Source of the DNA: Pyropia yezoensis | Taxonomy: Eukaryota > Rhodophyta > Bangiophyceae > Bangiales > Bangiaceae | Assembly: GCA_009829735.1 (NCBI GenBank) | Contig: CM020620.1 | Coordinates: 7,766,545 to 7,830,544 of the forward strand | Direction of reading: 5' to 3' | Length of the DNA: 64,000 bases | Part shown: positions 52,961 through 64,000 of the stretch, in pieces | Layout of the letters: every line of letters begins with the position of its first letter | Numbering within the stretch: position 1 is the first letter of the stretch | Program-made: the position numbers and the translations under genes | The notes under the pieces: model-generated | Told to the model about the DNA's origin: nothing | What the model saw: only the letters and a program-made list of their open reading frames with translations | The model's database searches: none

Positions 52961-53700
52961 CATTGCGGACGGACGGGCAAGCCCCGGCGGCTGCGACGGC
53001 GCGGCGTTAACTGCCGCCATAGCGTAGACGTGATGTTCATGCCGGCGATGGTCGCGGCGTTGGTAGCCACTGCGGCGGCAGCGGCAAAGGCAGCGGCGGC
53101 GGCCACCGCCGGCATGGCACCTAAAGTCGCCACGGCGCAGACGTGCTTGTGGACTCCGCTGCAAAAGCGGCGGCAGCTCGGGCGGCAGCGTGCTTGCGGT
53201 GCTGGCTGCAGCCCGCTGCTGGCGGCAGCAGCGGCTTCAGTGAAGGCAGTGGCAGTAGCGCTGGCGGCAGCGCCGGCGGCAGCGTGCGGCTGCAGCCCGC
53301 CGCTAGCGACGGCGGCCGCAGAGGCCGCGGCAGCAGCGGCGGCAGGCGCCGCAGTGTCAGCGGCGGCGGCATGGCGCCTACAATCGTCACGGCGTGGACG
53401 TTCTTGTGCACCTCGCTGCAGCAGCGGCGGCAGCTCGGGCGGCAGCGTGCTTGCGGTCTGCTGCATCCCGGTGGCAGTGCCGGCGGCAGCTAGGGCGGCA
53501 GCGTGCATGTGGTGTTGGCTGCAGCCCGCTGCTGGCGGTGGCGGCAGCAGAGGCAGCGGCAGCAGCCCGATGCCGCCGGCGGCGGCCTCAGAGGCAGCGG
53601 CAGCAGAGGCAGCGGCAGCAGCGGCGGCCGCAACGGGCGTGGTGTTGGTTGCAGCCCGCTGCTGGCGGCGGCGGCAGCAGAGGCAGCGGCAGCGGCCCCA
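52961..53700. repeat. GCGGCAGC-rich repeat with about 257-bp period
   Basis: Segments starting ggcatggc at 53111 and 53368 begin similar blocks (cacggcg..gacg..cttgtg..ctcgctgca, then ggcggcagctcgggcggcagc and a copy of ctggctgcagcccgctgctgg), 257 bp apart; the last block recurs near 53515 and 53650. The composition gives Ala-rich peptides in several frames. No gene is supported. Confidence 0.65.
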
Positions 53701-53792
53701 AGTACAGAACATTGAGCGACTTAATATGACTTAATGATGGCTCATCCCGTGGCCGTGTCACCCACAGCGGTCGGCCGTCCGCTGCCACTGGA
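53700..53792 (+). repeat. left arm of a large inverted repeat
   Basis: aagtacagaacattgagcga... is the reverse complement of 55627-55716, with one mismatch seen in about 90 bp. The two arms bound about 2.0 kb. A second, smaller inverted pair is nested inside (53820-53862 with 54705-54751, about four mismatches). I found no target duplication at the outer ends (left gcggcccc, right gctcagaa). Confidence 0.8.
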
Positions 53793-54627
53793 AAGGGGAG
53801 TTTAGGGACGAGACGGCGGCGCAGTGGGTCTTGACCCATGTACCTAGAATTCCGCGCATCGGGCCCGCATCTACGAAACACGTTTTTGCATGGTGGCCCC
53901 TGTGGCCTCTGGAGGGCGAAAACCGCGCATAAAAGGTGCGCGAGCACCACCACGAGCTGGGAGGTTCTTTTTTCCTCTTCGTTTCTTGCCTACGACGACC
54001 AGGACGTGAACGACTACGTCCTCATGTAAGAAGTGAAGCTTGTTGTTCAGTACCGGCTGAGATAGCCCAAAACCAACACGTATTTGCAGTGGATTCTCGC
54101 ATGGAACAATCCGAAATGCACATGTCCCGTGAGAGTCCAAACATCAGTGCGGAGCAATGTTCTGCAAACGCACATCAACAATGCAGAATCAAACGAACAC
54201 TCGATGCAAATTGGTGACCGTCAGCGCATCCTTTCACAACGGGCGTGTCGTTTCAGACACGTTTCGCTGCGCACTGTCCGCAAACTGTGCCACAACGGCG
54301 CTGACGAAGTGCACCAGGTCGACTACGCGGTGACCGCGCACATCCCGCGGCGACGCGGGCGAGGTCAAGCAGCGCTTCCCGCACGAACTGTGCAGACACG
54401 TGTATGCCTTGCGCCGACGGGCGGTGCAAGAGGTTGTGGAACGATGTAATCAGGTGGCCCACGGGTCATCAATGTGCATGCTTCCGGCAAGGGGCCGAAA
54501 AAAAAAACATGCATATGCACTCAGGGTGTTTTTTTTTCTGCTGGATGTGTGGCAGATTGCGCGCAGAATGTGGGGGAGTGCGCAATGCAAGTGTTTTTTA
54601 TCGTCCCATGCGTGATCGTTCTCGAAC

Positions 54628-55626
54628 TTGAAGCAGGGGTTCGCAGAGGGAACCGAGGTCGACGGAGACCCAAAACACGCTCTGGCACGTGCTCGCATTC
54701 GCATGCGCGAAATTCTAGGTACATGGATTAAGATCCACTGCGCGGTCCGCGGCTTGGACCCTCGCCGTGGCGCATCCACCTTGCAATGTGTGCTTTCCCA
54801 GTGGTGGACGACCCACCGCTGGCTGGAGACCTTCATCGGCACGCATCTGGCGATGGCAGCGGGCGGCGTAGCCGCTGTCAACCTGTAGGTGCCGAGGGGA
54901 TGGGCGGCCGCTCGCTGCAACTGCCGGTTCTGTACGTGGGCCACGCCACGATGAGGAATGATGCCGCTTACCTGTCGGCTTTCGCGTGTCTGTGCAGAGC
55001 CTTCTGTTCGTTGATACGCCGTCGTCTGGGTGCGCGGGCGTGAGTGGCACCGCGGAGGCGGCCTCGCGGCGAGCGGTGCTGGTTGCGACGTCGGGTCGCC
55101 CCCGCGGCCGTCGGTCGCGGCTGCGACGCGTATCTCTCGTGCGGCGCCGTGGGCTGCCGATGCAGCTGAGCGAAGGGGACGTGGTGCGCCTGCTGGCCTT
55201 CCTGGGTCGGACGTGGGCACGGGCCATGGCGTACGTGTCGTACACTACGTAGGAGCTGGCAGGGAAGGTGACTGGTGGGCCTTTTCCGGTTGTATCTGCC
55301 TGTTTGCAGGTTGCGCTCGGTGCTATGGCCTCCGCAGGCCACGTTGTTGGCAACATGAAGGCTTTATCCACGTGCCTGAGGGGAGGCCTCCGTGGTATCG
55401 TCTTTTGGGTGCATGGGCATGTAGGGCACCGCGGAGACGACCTCGCCGCGGCGGGAAGCCTGCAGGGTTACGGCGCGGCGACAGGTGATACGCAGGGGCG
55501 GCCATGGAGCAGCAGCGTGGTCGCCGCGGAGGCGGTGGGCGATGACCTCCGCGGCGGCCACGGGGAATCGGCAATGGGGCCACGGCAGCTGCGGCGCCGC
55601 GTCTGCCTCGGGCGGTGGCCGCGGAC
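54628..55626 (+). CDS. candidate multi-exon gene inside the inverted repeat
   Basis: Three frames look protein-like and are separated by splice-like signals. Exon candidate 1 (54628 to about 54880) has IRMREILGTWIKIHCAVRGL and LSQWWTTHRWLETFIG. Exon candidate 2 starts after cgtgtctgtgcag (about 54995) with SLLFVDTPSSGCAG and runs to about 55250. Exon candidate 3 starts after ctgcctgtttgcag (about 55309) with VALGAMASAGHVVGNMKAL. I could not match all donor phases, so the model is only a sketch. Family unknown. Confidence 0.35.
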
Positions 55627-55716
55627 AGTGGCAGCGGACGGCCGACCGCTGTGGGTGACACGGCCACGGGATGAGCCATCATCAAGTCATATTAAGTCGC
55701 TCAATGTTCTGTACTT
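55627..55716 (-). repeat. right arm of the large inverted repeat
   Basis: Reverse complement of 53700-53792. In the outward direction both arms code, in the same phase, for the peptide ADGRPLWVTRPRDEP and on to SHIKSLNVLYL. It may be a duplicated exon piece. Confidence 0.8.
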
Positions 55717-56200
55717 GCTCAGAACTAGACTTCCCGCACTCTTCTACTTCATGTCAGCGACCGCCTCTGCCAATGGAACGCTGGTTTACTGCGCGTTCCT
55801 GCCAATATAACGCAGGTTTTCCCTACGGTCGCATGTCACGCAGGCGTAGTGCCGCCGCGGCAGCCGATGCCGCAGACGTGGGGCGAGCCCATGCGGCACG
55901 CGGCATGTTCGATTCCCTCGTGTGTGGTGGTACGCGTTGCGGCCTGCTGCGGCACCTGGCACCGCAGCGTCTTTATAACCATACCATGTGGCCGCGATTG
56001 GGCCGCCACTCCACAGCTGCCCCATCTGCGGGAGGCACTCGCCGGGAACCGACAGCCGTGGACAACTTGAACGTCATTTCATTGACCCCGCCGCCAGGGC
56101 GGTCGCCGTCGTGGCGGCCTGGCCGGCGTCGCGCTCATCGCCGCGGCCCTGAACCCGTGGAAATCGTGGGCGACATAGCTTTGACGCCGCTGCGGGCGCA

Positions 56201-58257
56201 GTGGCCGTCGTGGCCACTTGGCAAGACGGAGGTGCGGCGGTCAGGGGCGTATTGTCGACACTCCCGCAGGCGGACGCTTCCACGGGACCCCCGGTACAAG
56301 AGCATCTGTCGGTATCAACGAACATGGCAAGCTCGGGAGCTGGAGATGTGCCGGCTGTGCCTGCGCGAGCGCCGACGGAGACTCCGCCCCCCAGTCGGGT
56401 AAGAGGCGCAGCGCCGACGGAGACTCCGCCCCCCAGTCGGGCAAGAGGCGCAGCGCCGGTCCTGTCGGCCGGGATTACTCCAGCGCTACTGACTGCGGAG
56501 ACGGCCGTCCTGGACGAGGCGGCCGAGAGAGCCGTAAGGGGCGCAAGTCCGGTGTTGTCGACGTCGATGACGCTGGTGCCGCCTCCTGCAGAGGCGCTCA
56601 CGGATCACCTGCCGTCCGCTGCAGCCGGCTTTGACGACGCGCCAATTACGTCGCCGGTTGAGACGCCTCTGAGTGAGGCGGCTGCGAATAGAACCGGGAG
56701 AGGCTTGGCGCGGGTGCCGCCGCCGCCTGTGGCACCAATCCTGCCCCATCATGACCTGCCGGCCCCTGACGTGCAGCCGTTGGTAGTAGGCGCATCTGGC
56801 GGCGAGCCTCTGCCACTGCCGTTGGAAGACCTGGCGTCGGCGGAACCTGCCGAGATGGACCCGCTGTCTGTCAGTGAGGAGGATGTTTCCCTTGTGGCAC
56901 GCGCCATCTTTCGGGTGGGCCCAGCAGCAATGCCTTCCCTCGTGGCCATACCCGCTCTGTACGTCGTGTACTACGTCGTTCGTATGAGCTTCTTGTTGGG
57001 GATCGAGCCTGGCGCAGCGATGGATACCATGTACGACGCCGTTGTTGCCATGCTCGAAGTGCCGAAGCTGGGGTGGCCCACACTCGAGAGGTGTTTCGAC
57101 CTTCCTCTACGCGGCCTGTATCTTGCTGGCCGGTCCGCGCTACGAGCGTCCCAGCTCTGCGGGCAGCCTACTTCCCTGCCGGACGAGCTCTTCGACATCA
57201 TCAACCCCGACGGCGGAAAGCAGTGGGTGTCGCGAAGGCTGTGCCTGCGTACTGAGTTGTACCTCTTCCCAGCTGCCCAAAAGGAGCCTGGGGATCTCAC
57301 AGCTTCCGAGCTCTCCAACATTCGGGACACGCTGTCTACCACTGTCGGTCGCGCGTCCGCGCTCTCCCTCGGGTGTAAGATTGTAGGTGGTCTCGACGAC
57401 AGCGGCAACTATGCTAGCGTTGCGCACGTTCACTTTGACTGGCAGCATACCTGGCAGGCTGGTACCAAGGCAGCCCAAGCGGTGCGCAAGCTGTCAAAGG
57501 GCCTGCTAAAGGCGCCGCATGGAGCTTTGTGCAAGGTTTCCGACTTCCCGCTGGACCCCGTGGCAAGACCGTCTGCGTCACGGACGCCTCGCGCCAGGTT
57601 GAACGCTTCGGGAAAGAGGCAGCGGCAGCCGTCAGGCGCCGACGCGTGTGCTGACGACGCCGGCGCTCTATCTGCCACTGCCCCGCCCGGAAAGCGTGTT
57701 TCCTCGGACTCGGTGCCAACGTACATGTCGAGCATCCCTTCCTCACTGGGTTCTGTCGTTCAAGGTCGCTTGCGAGTGCATCCAGCCTGGCCGTATGGGG
57801 GTTGGAGCGTGCTCATCCCGATTCTGGCTCATCTGGATGTGCTTGCTCACGGCCGACCCAAGGTGGATGTGCAAGTCTTCTCCAGGGAGGTTGATACTGA
57901 CGATAAGGACTTGTTCGAATATACCGTTCTCGTCACGGAGATGGGAACGTTTGATGATCATCCATTGTCAACCGAGCTGGGGAAGGACATCAAGGCTGTC
58001 AAGGTGGACGGTGCACATGCTTGCTCGGTCAACTTCTTGCAGGACATCTATCACGTGGCAGAGACGCGATTGTCACAACTGTTGGCGTCGACATCGCCAA
58101 CGAGGGCGCTCCTCCGGAGCTGTTTATCTGTCGAATTACCTTTTCTTCCAGTGTGCGGTTGGACCCTGACGATGCCATGTGCAGGCGGTCGCCTGGTAGG
58201 TTGGTCGTCTTAGTTCCAGCCGTCAAGGCCACGCAGAGGAAGATTCTCCATGTGTGA
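56201..58257 (+). CDS. unknown protein, about 690 aa, frameshifted near the C-terminus
   Basis: Open frame from 56201; the first ATG is at 56324 (MASSGAGDVP). The N-terminal 210 residues are Pro/Ala-rich, with a 42-bp tandem repeat (56369-56452) coding for APTETPPPSRxRGA twice. The middle and C-terminal 400 residues are balanced: a hydrophobic segment (SLVAIPALYVVYYVVRMSFL), then LFDIINPDGGKQWVSRRLCL, GWSVLIPILAHLDVLAHGRP and VDTDDKDLFEYTVLVTEMG. Near 58058 the frame stops making sense, and the neighbouring frame continues with AIVTTVGVDIANEGAPPELF to a stop at 58257, so there is a one-base indel or a real shift. No domain is recognised. Pro/Ala-rich N-terminus plus a globular C-terminal half resembles the antisense ORF of element 2 in design only. 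Confidence 0.6.
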
Positions 58258-58299
58258 GCCGTCAATTTACGACGCCTAGAATGTAGTTTCTCCGTAGTG

Positions 58300-59720
58300 T
58301 CGCGCGAAGACATCGCGCTGGCTTCTCAACGATCCTCTCGCAACGACCCTCTCTGACTTCGCTGACCACAATAGACGCAGGTCATGCCGACGCGCCGGAA
58401 CCCCGCCCATACAATGACCGAAGTGCCGGATGCATTTCGGCGGCTTGAGTTCAGTCGAAGAAAGGGGGGGGGGTCGGCGCCGTCCACGCCGGCGGGGCCA
58501 GCCGCCGTGCCAACGCCGCCGTGGCGGTGGCGCTGTGAAAGAAGTGGATGGCCGCCCCCTCGGCCGGGCTGTCGAGAAACGCTCCCTCCGCCGCTGCCGC
58601 CGCGGCCGCCGCGGCGGGCGCGGCGGCCAGCACCGCCGCCGCCGACGGGGACACGTCGGCGCCGCCGCCATCGGCGCTGCCGTCGATGAGCCCCCCCACC
58701 CGCGCCGCAGCCCGTCCCCGCTGCCGCCGGTGCTGCCGCCCAAGCGGCGTGCAGGCGGGCCAGCGCGCCCGCCGCGGGGGCGGAGCCTAACAGCAACCGC
58801 CTGGTGGCGGCGCCCGAGGCCGCGTCCAGAGGCGGCCGCTGCGGTGCGCCCACGGTGCCGTCGCTGCCACTGCCCGCACAGAGGGGCACCTTGGCAGCGG
58901 CGGCGAAGAGGGCGGCAGCGTCGGAGGCGACCGCCGCCCGCACCGCCGCCGCAACGCCCGTCGCGAGCGCCACCGCCGCTGTCGACGACGGCGGCGGGAT
59001 GGCGGCCAGCAAGCGGATCAGGAACGATGCTAGGGGCAAAGGGAGGCTCCCGGACGAAGCGGCCGCGACGAGCGCCTCGGCAGCCCCCACGGAGGGCAGG
59101 CCCGGGCGGCACGGCGACGGCGACGGCGACGGCCGACTGCCGGACCGCTTTGCAGGGGCGGCGGCGAAGGACGCTGCGGCGGCAATGGCGGCGGCGGGGC
59201 TCCTTCCAGGCGGGCGACCAGCCGGCCACGTCGGCCACCTCCACGGCAAGGCGCAGGAGGGGGCGCAGCAGGGACCTCTTTCGTGGCGTCGGCGGCGGCC
59301 GCCGCCGCCGCCGTCGTGACCGTCGCCGTCGCCGTCTTGACGGCCTCAAACGTCTCACCGTCGAGTGTCGCGGCCGTGGCGGGGAGGAGCACGAGCGGGG
59401 GCACTACGGCAACGCCCGCCGCCCCGCCACCACCGCCGACCGCACGGCAAGAGGGCCACCGCCAGCAGGGCCAGTTACTACCGGCGACGCCGATGGCGTC
59501 GCGCGACCGCCCCCGCAGCCAGTGTCCTTCCTGTCGCGGCGGCAGCCATCGTCGCTGTTGCTCCTATCCACGGCGGTCACACCATCCTTGGAATGTGCTG
59601 CTGCCGCCGCAGCGGCCGCCAAGCGGGCGGCGTCCGCGTCCCACAGGGGCACCCCGACTTGGCTGGGCACGCCCGAGACCGTCAGGGAGACCCCCCCGGC
59701 AGCAGCGGCCGAGTGAATCC
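58300..59720. other. Ala/Gly/Arg-coding GC-rich tract, strand unclear
   Basis: Long frames are open on both strands. The minus-strand frame 58326-59249 is Ala/Leu/Pro-rich with hydrophobic runs (SLPLPLASFLIRLLAAIPPP); the plus-strand frame 58804-59319 is Ala-rich. Neither has a recognisable domain. I leave the gene uncalled. Confidence 0.35.
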
Positions 59721-59870
59721 CGTGGACGACAGCGCCACCACCGGCACCGGTGCCGGGGTCGTCACGCTGTAGCACGAGTCGGCAAGTGTCGTCAGGTGGG
59801 GGGCGGTGACCATCGTGGCGGCGCCCGCCGCGGCCGGCGCAGAGGCATAAGGGGGGAGAGGCGGCGGGGG

Positions 59871-60014
59871 GCGCATCTCTGCTACAAGGTCGAGGGAGAA
59901 GAACGGTGGGCAGAGGCGGAAGAGGGGAAGAGGCGGCGGGGAGCGCATCTCTGCTACAAGGTCGTGGGAGAAGGAGGGTGGGAGGCGGCGGTTGCGGAGC
60001 TGGAATACGGGGGG
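59871..60014. repeat. 72-bp tandem repeat, two copies
   Basis: gcgcatctctgctacaaggt starts at 59871 and again at 59943. The unit is 72 bp (24 codons), so it is frame-neutral. Just downstream (60070 and 60234) a segment ending caaacagcgccactgcat is repeated across a run of CCACCA/CCGCCG triplets. Confidence 0.75.
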
Positions 60015-60191
60015 GGGAGGGGGGGGTGCCCGCACACATAGCGCAGAGCAGCGGTGGGCCCCGCCGCCACCACCACCACCTGGACCGCCCCAAACAGCGC
60101 CACTGCATATTCAAGGGCGGCCTCCTTGTCCAGCTGCCCCACACCACCACAACCACCTCCTCCACCACCACAACCACCACCTCCACCACCA

Positions 60192-60224
<33 letters not shown>

Positions 60225-60289
60225 CCGCCGCCGCCACCACCACCTGGAACGCCCCAAACAGCGCCACTGCATCGACGACGTCTCAATAG

Positions 60290-61755
60290 AACGGCCGCGG
60301 CATAGACACTCGACAACGGCAGTCGACGGTCTTCGTCACGAGCGCTAGCCGCCGCTGAATGGAACCGGTCGAGAAACACTGCGTCAAACAAAAGCTTTGG
60401 CAAGTGGATGCCTCATGGGGGGGGGGGGGGAATAGCTCTCGAGGTTGAGAGCTTTCAAAAAAAAGAAAGAAATGTCCCGTAGGACGGGCTGCTTGGCTGC
60501 TCTCAAGAGGCCACACCGGCAAAACATGGGCACAGGTCATCGCGCGAAAGCCAAAATAACACTGGTCGTGGTTTTAGTCAAGGTGCTCTTCCAACTTTGA
60601 GAGCTCTAATCATCTCAAAACTTCGTTTTTGGGACGGTGTGGGTCACCAATTGTCTTGCGGAACCCATTGCATTTCACACTTAACAGGCGCTCGATGCAC
60701 TTGCTGGGCAGCAGATTCCGACGATCTTCTGTCCAATCATCCGACTTACTGCGCTTGAGTTCACTTGTTCGAACACTCCTCGCGACTCGTTTCGGAGCTT
60801 AACATCACCGGATGTACTTGCACTCATGAGCGTCGTCCGTCAGAAAACTGACCGCTGTCCTGTTGTGGGCTGACCTGGTCACTCTTCTGCAGACCTCCCC
60901 AGTACTTCATGGCACTTGTGATGCCATTACGGGCACCGACAGCAGGACTCGCCTCTGTTTGGCGAGCAACTCATTGGGAAGCGGTTCGGGGAGATTTCTT
61001 GCAAAGCTGCAGCGCAAGCGACCTCTTTTGCTCATCGGTAAGATCTTGCTCAACAGCTTGCCCTACGACAAAATTTTTGCTCAAGCAAGCGTTTGCGCGC
61101 GGGGCTGCGCAAGTGTTTCCGCAAGAAAATCAAGAGAATCCGGCCTGGCGCGTGACGATGGTTTAGAGGGCACAGCGCAGGTCGGATCAGATCGATTCCT
61201 GCGGCATCGGAGAGATCTTGTTCTGCTCGTCACGACGGAGTGTCGAACTCAAAAAGCGAATAGCCATATAATATGAGGTTTCTACATATCGTCCTCCGCC
61301 ACATAATATGTTTATATCCATATAATGGACGTATGTATGACATTTACCTATCAGGATTGCATGCCTCGCGCGGCGACGACCGCCTCTCCAGGCGCGTTCG
61401 CCAACCGCACCCTTCCTTTGAAAGAGGTCGCCGATCGGGATACATAGGAGCGCTGGACCAGAATCTGGCGTCCCACCGGGAGTTGGACCCCTCGGACGGG
61501 AAACGCGGTCAACTGCTTCCAGCGGTCCAATCATCGAGCCGTGGCTGGGACGAAAGCGTGTGGGAGGCGGGGGGCTAGAGCCCTGCCGTCAACAGTCCGT
61601 CTGACGCACGTGCCCGGCACAAATCCCGTTGTGCATCCTCTGGCGCGCCACAAGACGTGCCACCAGCAGCAGCCAGCAGAGACAAACAATGCACAACGGT
61701 CCAACGCACGGCCCGTCCTTGTCATGGAGGAAGAGCCTTGTCGAACATTTCGGTG
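60290..61755. other. no supportable gene; AT-richer than its flanks
   Basis: Poly-G of 13-14 bases at about 60418-60431. Small frames on both strands (60863-61276 plus, 61187-61534 minus) are short and overlap. A brief AT-rich island at about 61265-61336 has three variants of catataatatg. No domain, tRNA or other RNA was recognised. Confidence 0.4.
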
Positions 61756-62430
61756 AGAGTGCTGGAAGTCAAGGCTGCGGCGGCGGCGGCGGCGACGACC
61801 AGGGCGGCGGCGGCGACGGCGGCGGCGGCGTCAAGGGCGGCGGCGATGGCGGCAGCGGCGGCGGCGGCAAGGTTGGCGGCGACGGCGGCGGCGGCGGCGG
61901 CGGCGGCAAGGTCAAGGCGTCGGCGGCGTCGGTGTCGGCGGCAGGTATGTGGTGGGGGACGACGCGGGAAGGGTGAGGGCGGGGGCGGCAGGAGTGGAGG
62001 GCGAGGGGGGCGGAGGTGTCGGCGGCGGTGGGGTGGGGAGGTGGTGGTGTTCAGGTGGTGGTGTTTGGATGGTGGTGCTTGGGTGGTGGTTTTTTGGTTG
62101 GTGGTGCTGTGGTGGCGGTGGGGGTGGTGGTGGTGGCGTGGTGGGCGGGCGGTGTTGGCGACGGTCACTCACGTGGCGGGGTAGCTGGGGGGCTGCCCGG
62201 CCGTGTGGGTGACCGCCGTTGTGGGTGGCGGGGTGGTGGTGGCGGGGTGGTGGTGGTCGGGTGGTGGCTGGCCGGGTGGTGGTGGTGGTGGGGTGGTGGT
62301 GGTGGTGGGGTGGTGGGGGTGGGGTGGTGGTGGTGGTGGCGTGGTGGTGGCGACCGACGTGGCGGGGCACTTTGGAGGGATGCCCCGTCGCGAGCTGGTT
62401 GGTGGGGTTTGTGGGGGGGGGGGGGTACGC
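61756..62430. repeat. GGC then GGTGGT triplet-repeat tract
   Basis: 61768-61930 is mostly GGCGGC with single changes (poly-Gly or poly-Ala depending on frame). 62035-62420 is mostly GGTGGTGGT with occasional GGGTGG. A run of Gs lies at about 62412-62424. These are simple repeats, not a gene. Confidence 0.8.
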
Positions 62431-62595
62431 CGACAAGCGGCCGTCTTGTTCACCACCGCATTCTTGGTTGTCTTTTTGTTTTCTTGTGTTGTCTGCTTGC
62501 GCGGCCGCCGCCATGACCCCTGCTTTGTCTATGGTCGTTTAATATTTTTTTGTACATAGTCAAGGGCGGCATGCGTTTGGGAGAGCCGGGAAACG

Positions 62596-63110
62596 GTGAG
62601 TCCGTTTGTCACTTCATCGACCCCATGTTTACATCGTGTGTACAGTACGTCCACGTTCGTTGTTGTGGCTGAGCCGGCGGGGCCACCTCCCCTTCCCCGT
62701 GAGCTCTCATTTCTCTTTTGTTCCGTCGAGGCGCACGCGCTGGTGGATCTTCGCAGAGTGGTCGCCGCGGAGGTGGCCGTGGCGGTGCGCCTGGCACAGG
62801 CCGCATTGCATACCGCGGCTTCCGTCCCGCGGAAGGGGCGGATTGATCGAATTGTGTTCGTGCTGTGGCGCTCGCGTGGGGGGGGGGTGGGCCGGGGAGG
62901 CGGGATGTTCCGCAGGCGGCGCTCCTCTGGGCTGTGCGGGCCGACCTGGACGTGGCGGCGGGGGTGTCGACGGCGGAATTCCGGGCGGCGGTCGCGACGC
63001 TCGTCGAGGAGGAGCGGGTGGTGGTGGTGGGGGGGGGGGGGCGCGTTGCGGCGGATCGCGACGGACGTGTGCTGGGGGGGGGGGGGGGGGGGGCGGCGGC
63101 AGTGGTGGGC
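62596..63110 (+). CDS. candidate gene fragment, possibly two exons
   Basis: An Ala/Val-rich but protein-like stretch (VEAHALVDLRRVVAAEVAVA, then RKGRIDRIVFVLWRSRG) is followed, after a GT-AG-like G-rich spacer ending ttccgcag (about 62912), by AALLWAVRADLDVAAGVSTA and VATLVEEERVVVVG. The second part has the rhythm of a winged-helix end, but that is a guess. It dissolves into poly-G after 63030. Probably incomplete or decayed. Confidence 0.25.
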
Positions 63111-63830
63111 GCAGTGGGGGGGGGACATTGGGGTACTGTTCTTTCTCTTCTGTGTTCCTGCTTGGTTGTCGGCGGCGCGGGTGCCCACGTCGCCGTCGCG
63201 ACGCGTGTGGCGGGTGCCCACCGCCGTCGCCGCCCGGTGCGTCCGCCAACGGCCCCCCCGCCCGCATCGCGGCAATCGCACCGCCGTCGCCGCCCGGTGG
63301 GTCCGCCCACGACACCCGCCCCCCTCCACGGCCGACGCCCTGGTGGCGACGCGTGGCGCTCACCACCGTCGCCACCAGCTGGGTCCCGCGGACCGCCGCA
63401 CCGGCCGCCATCGCCAACCCGGGACCATCGCACCCGCCGCCATCACCAACCCGGGACCGCCCCCGGCGACCGCCCCCACCACAGCCTCAACCAGTGGCGC
63501 GCGCGCCCCCGTCCCACCCCCCCGGGCATCCTCCTGCCCTCTCCCCCCCTTATGCACCTCATGCCCCCCCGCGATAACCGCGTCGCGCACCGCCGCGGCG
63601 GCGGTCGGCGGCAAGACGCCTCGCCCCCCCCCCCGCCGCGACGGTTGCCTCGCCGTCGCCGCCGTCGCTGTCGCCGTCGCTGTCGCCGTCGCTGGCTGCA
63701 GCGGCGGCGGCTGCACGGCGCGCCGGCAGCGCAGTCGCGGGGACAGCGGGGGTGCGGCGGGGCGCGGTCGGCTCTCCCGGCCGGAGGCGCTGACGATGTA
63801 CTATCCGTCTGGCGGGTTAATCTGACCACG
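63111..63830. repeat. GC-rich triplet repeats, 60-bp unit
   Basis: ccgccgtcgccgcccggtg occurs at 63221 and 63281 (60-bp spacing), within CCGCCGTCG-type repeats that continue to about 63710 (cgccgtcgctgtcgccgtcg). From 63811 to 64000 the sequence returns to ordinary composition without a called feature. Confidence 0.65.
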
Positions 63831-64000
63831 GCGGGTAATTCTGACCAGCCCGAGAATCGTAAGTTTCACAGTGTTTACGTAGGGACCCCCTACACCCCCC
63901 GCTTCTTGACGCCCCTGTTTCTTCCTTTCATCGCGTATAACAATGCACCAAAAAAGACGCTCACGGCGTACTCCTACCCCTACCAACTACACTTCCTCTC

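Noticed and set aside
62165-63433. 200-400 codon frames on both strands
   Set aside because: Products of GGT/GGC/GCC triplet repeats and poly-G; the strands compete and no domain is visible.
1-64000. CRISPR arrays, rRNA or tRNA genes, bacterial operons or prophage
   Set aside because: I looked for regularly spaced identical short repeats, cloverleaf-type segments and bacterial gene layouts and saw none; the tandem repeats here are eukaryotic satellite or minisatellite in type.

Overview
The window is nuclear DNA from a GC-rich eukaryote. The evidence is GT-AG introns, genes with alanine-, proline- and glycine-rich products, long GCC/GGC low-complexity tracts, two full-length Ty3/gypsy (Metaviridae-type) LTR retrotransposons and a run of exactly 500 N. 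There is no bacterial gene organisation, and no rRNA or tRNA gene that I could recognise. The composition and the retroelement load would suit a GC-rich alga (for example a bangiophyte red alga), but nothing here fixes the taxon.

Layout. 1-16.5 kb is mostly GC-rich repetitive DNA: tandem repeats of about 273, 162, 337, 270, 125 and 101/68 bp, a small mariner-type MITE (7200-7428), a three-unit foldback (14815-14947), and a few weak minus-strand gene candidates (2658-2944, 10683-11283, 11425-12681). At 16.6-20.96 kb two divergent genes share a promoter region: a minus-strand gene of unknown family (16590-18545, with an in-frame TAG) and a plus-strand three-exon gene (18779 onward) whose third exon is split by LTR element 1. 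The C-terminal half of that gene, which is very acidic, resumes at 37793-38615.

Element 1 (complete at 30335-37787, CCTGA target duplication, 847-bp LTRs) carries an extra zinc-finger ORF upstream of gag, a gag, and a pol with protease, RT, RNase H, integrase and chromodomain in the -1 frame behind a CCCAAAA slippery site. Most of element 1 and the host gene appears twice: 18043-26918 is almost identical to 27419-36289, with the 500-N gap between them and homopolymer indels crowded towards the gap edges. I read this as two overlapping contig ends that were scaffolded without being merged, so one copy is probably an assembly artefact.

Element 2 (38647-48295, minus strand, GCTAC target duplication, 571-bp LTRs that look identical) sits 31 bp past the stop codon of the host gene. 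It has gag, a pol reached through a GGGAAAC slippery site, and a long antisense ORF of about 705 codons in the space between pol and the 3' LTR.

48.3-64 kb is again GC-rich and repeat-rich. It holds an unknown minus-strand gene (49727-51659), a 2-kb segment bounded by about 90-bp inverted repeats (53700-55716), a plus-strand gene of unknown family (56201-58257, frameshifted near its end), and then long triplet-repeat tracts with no secure gene.
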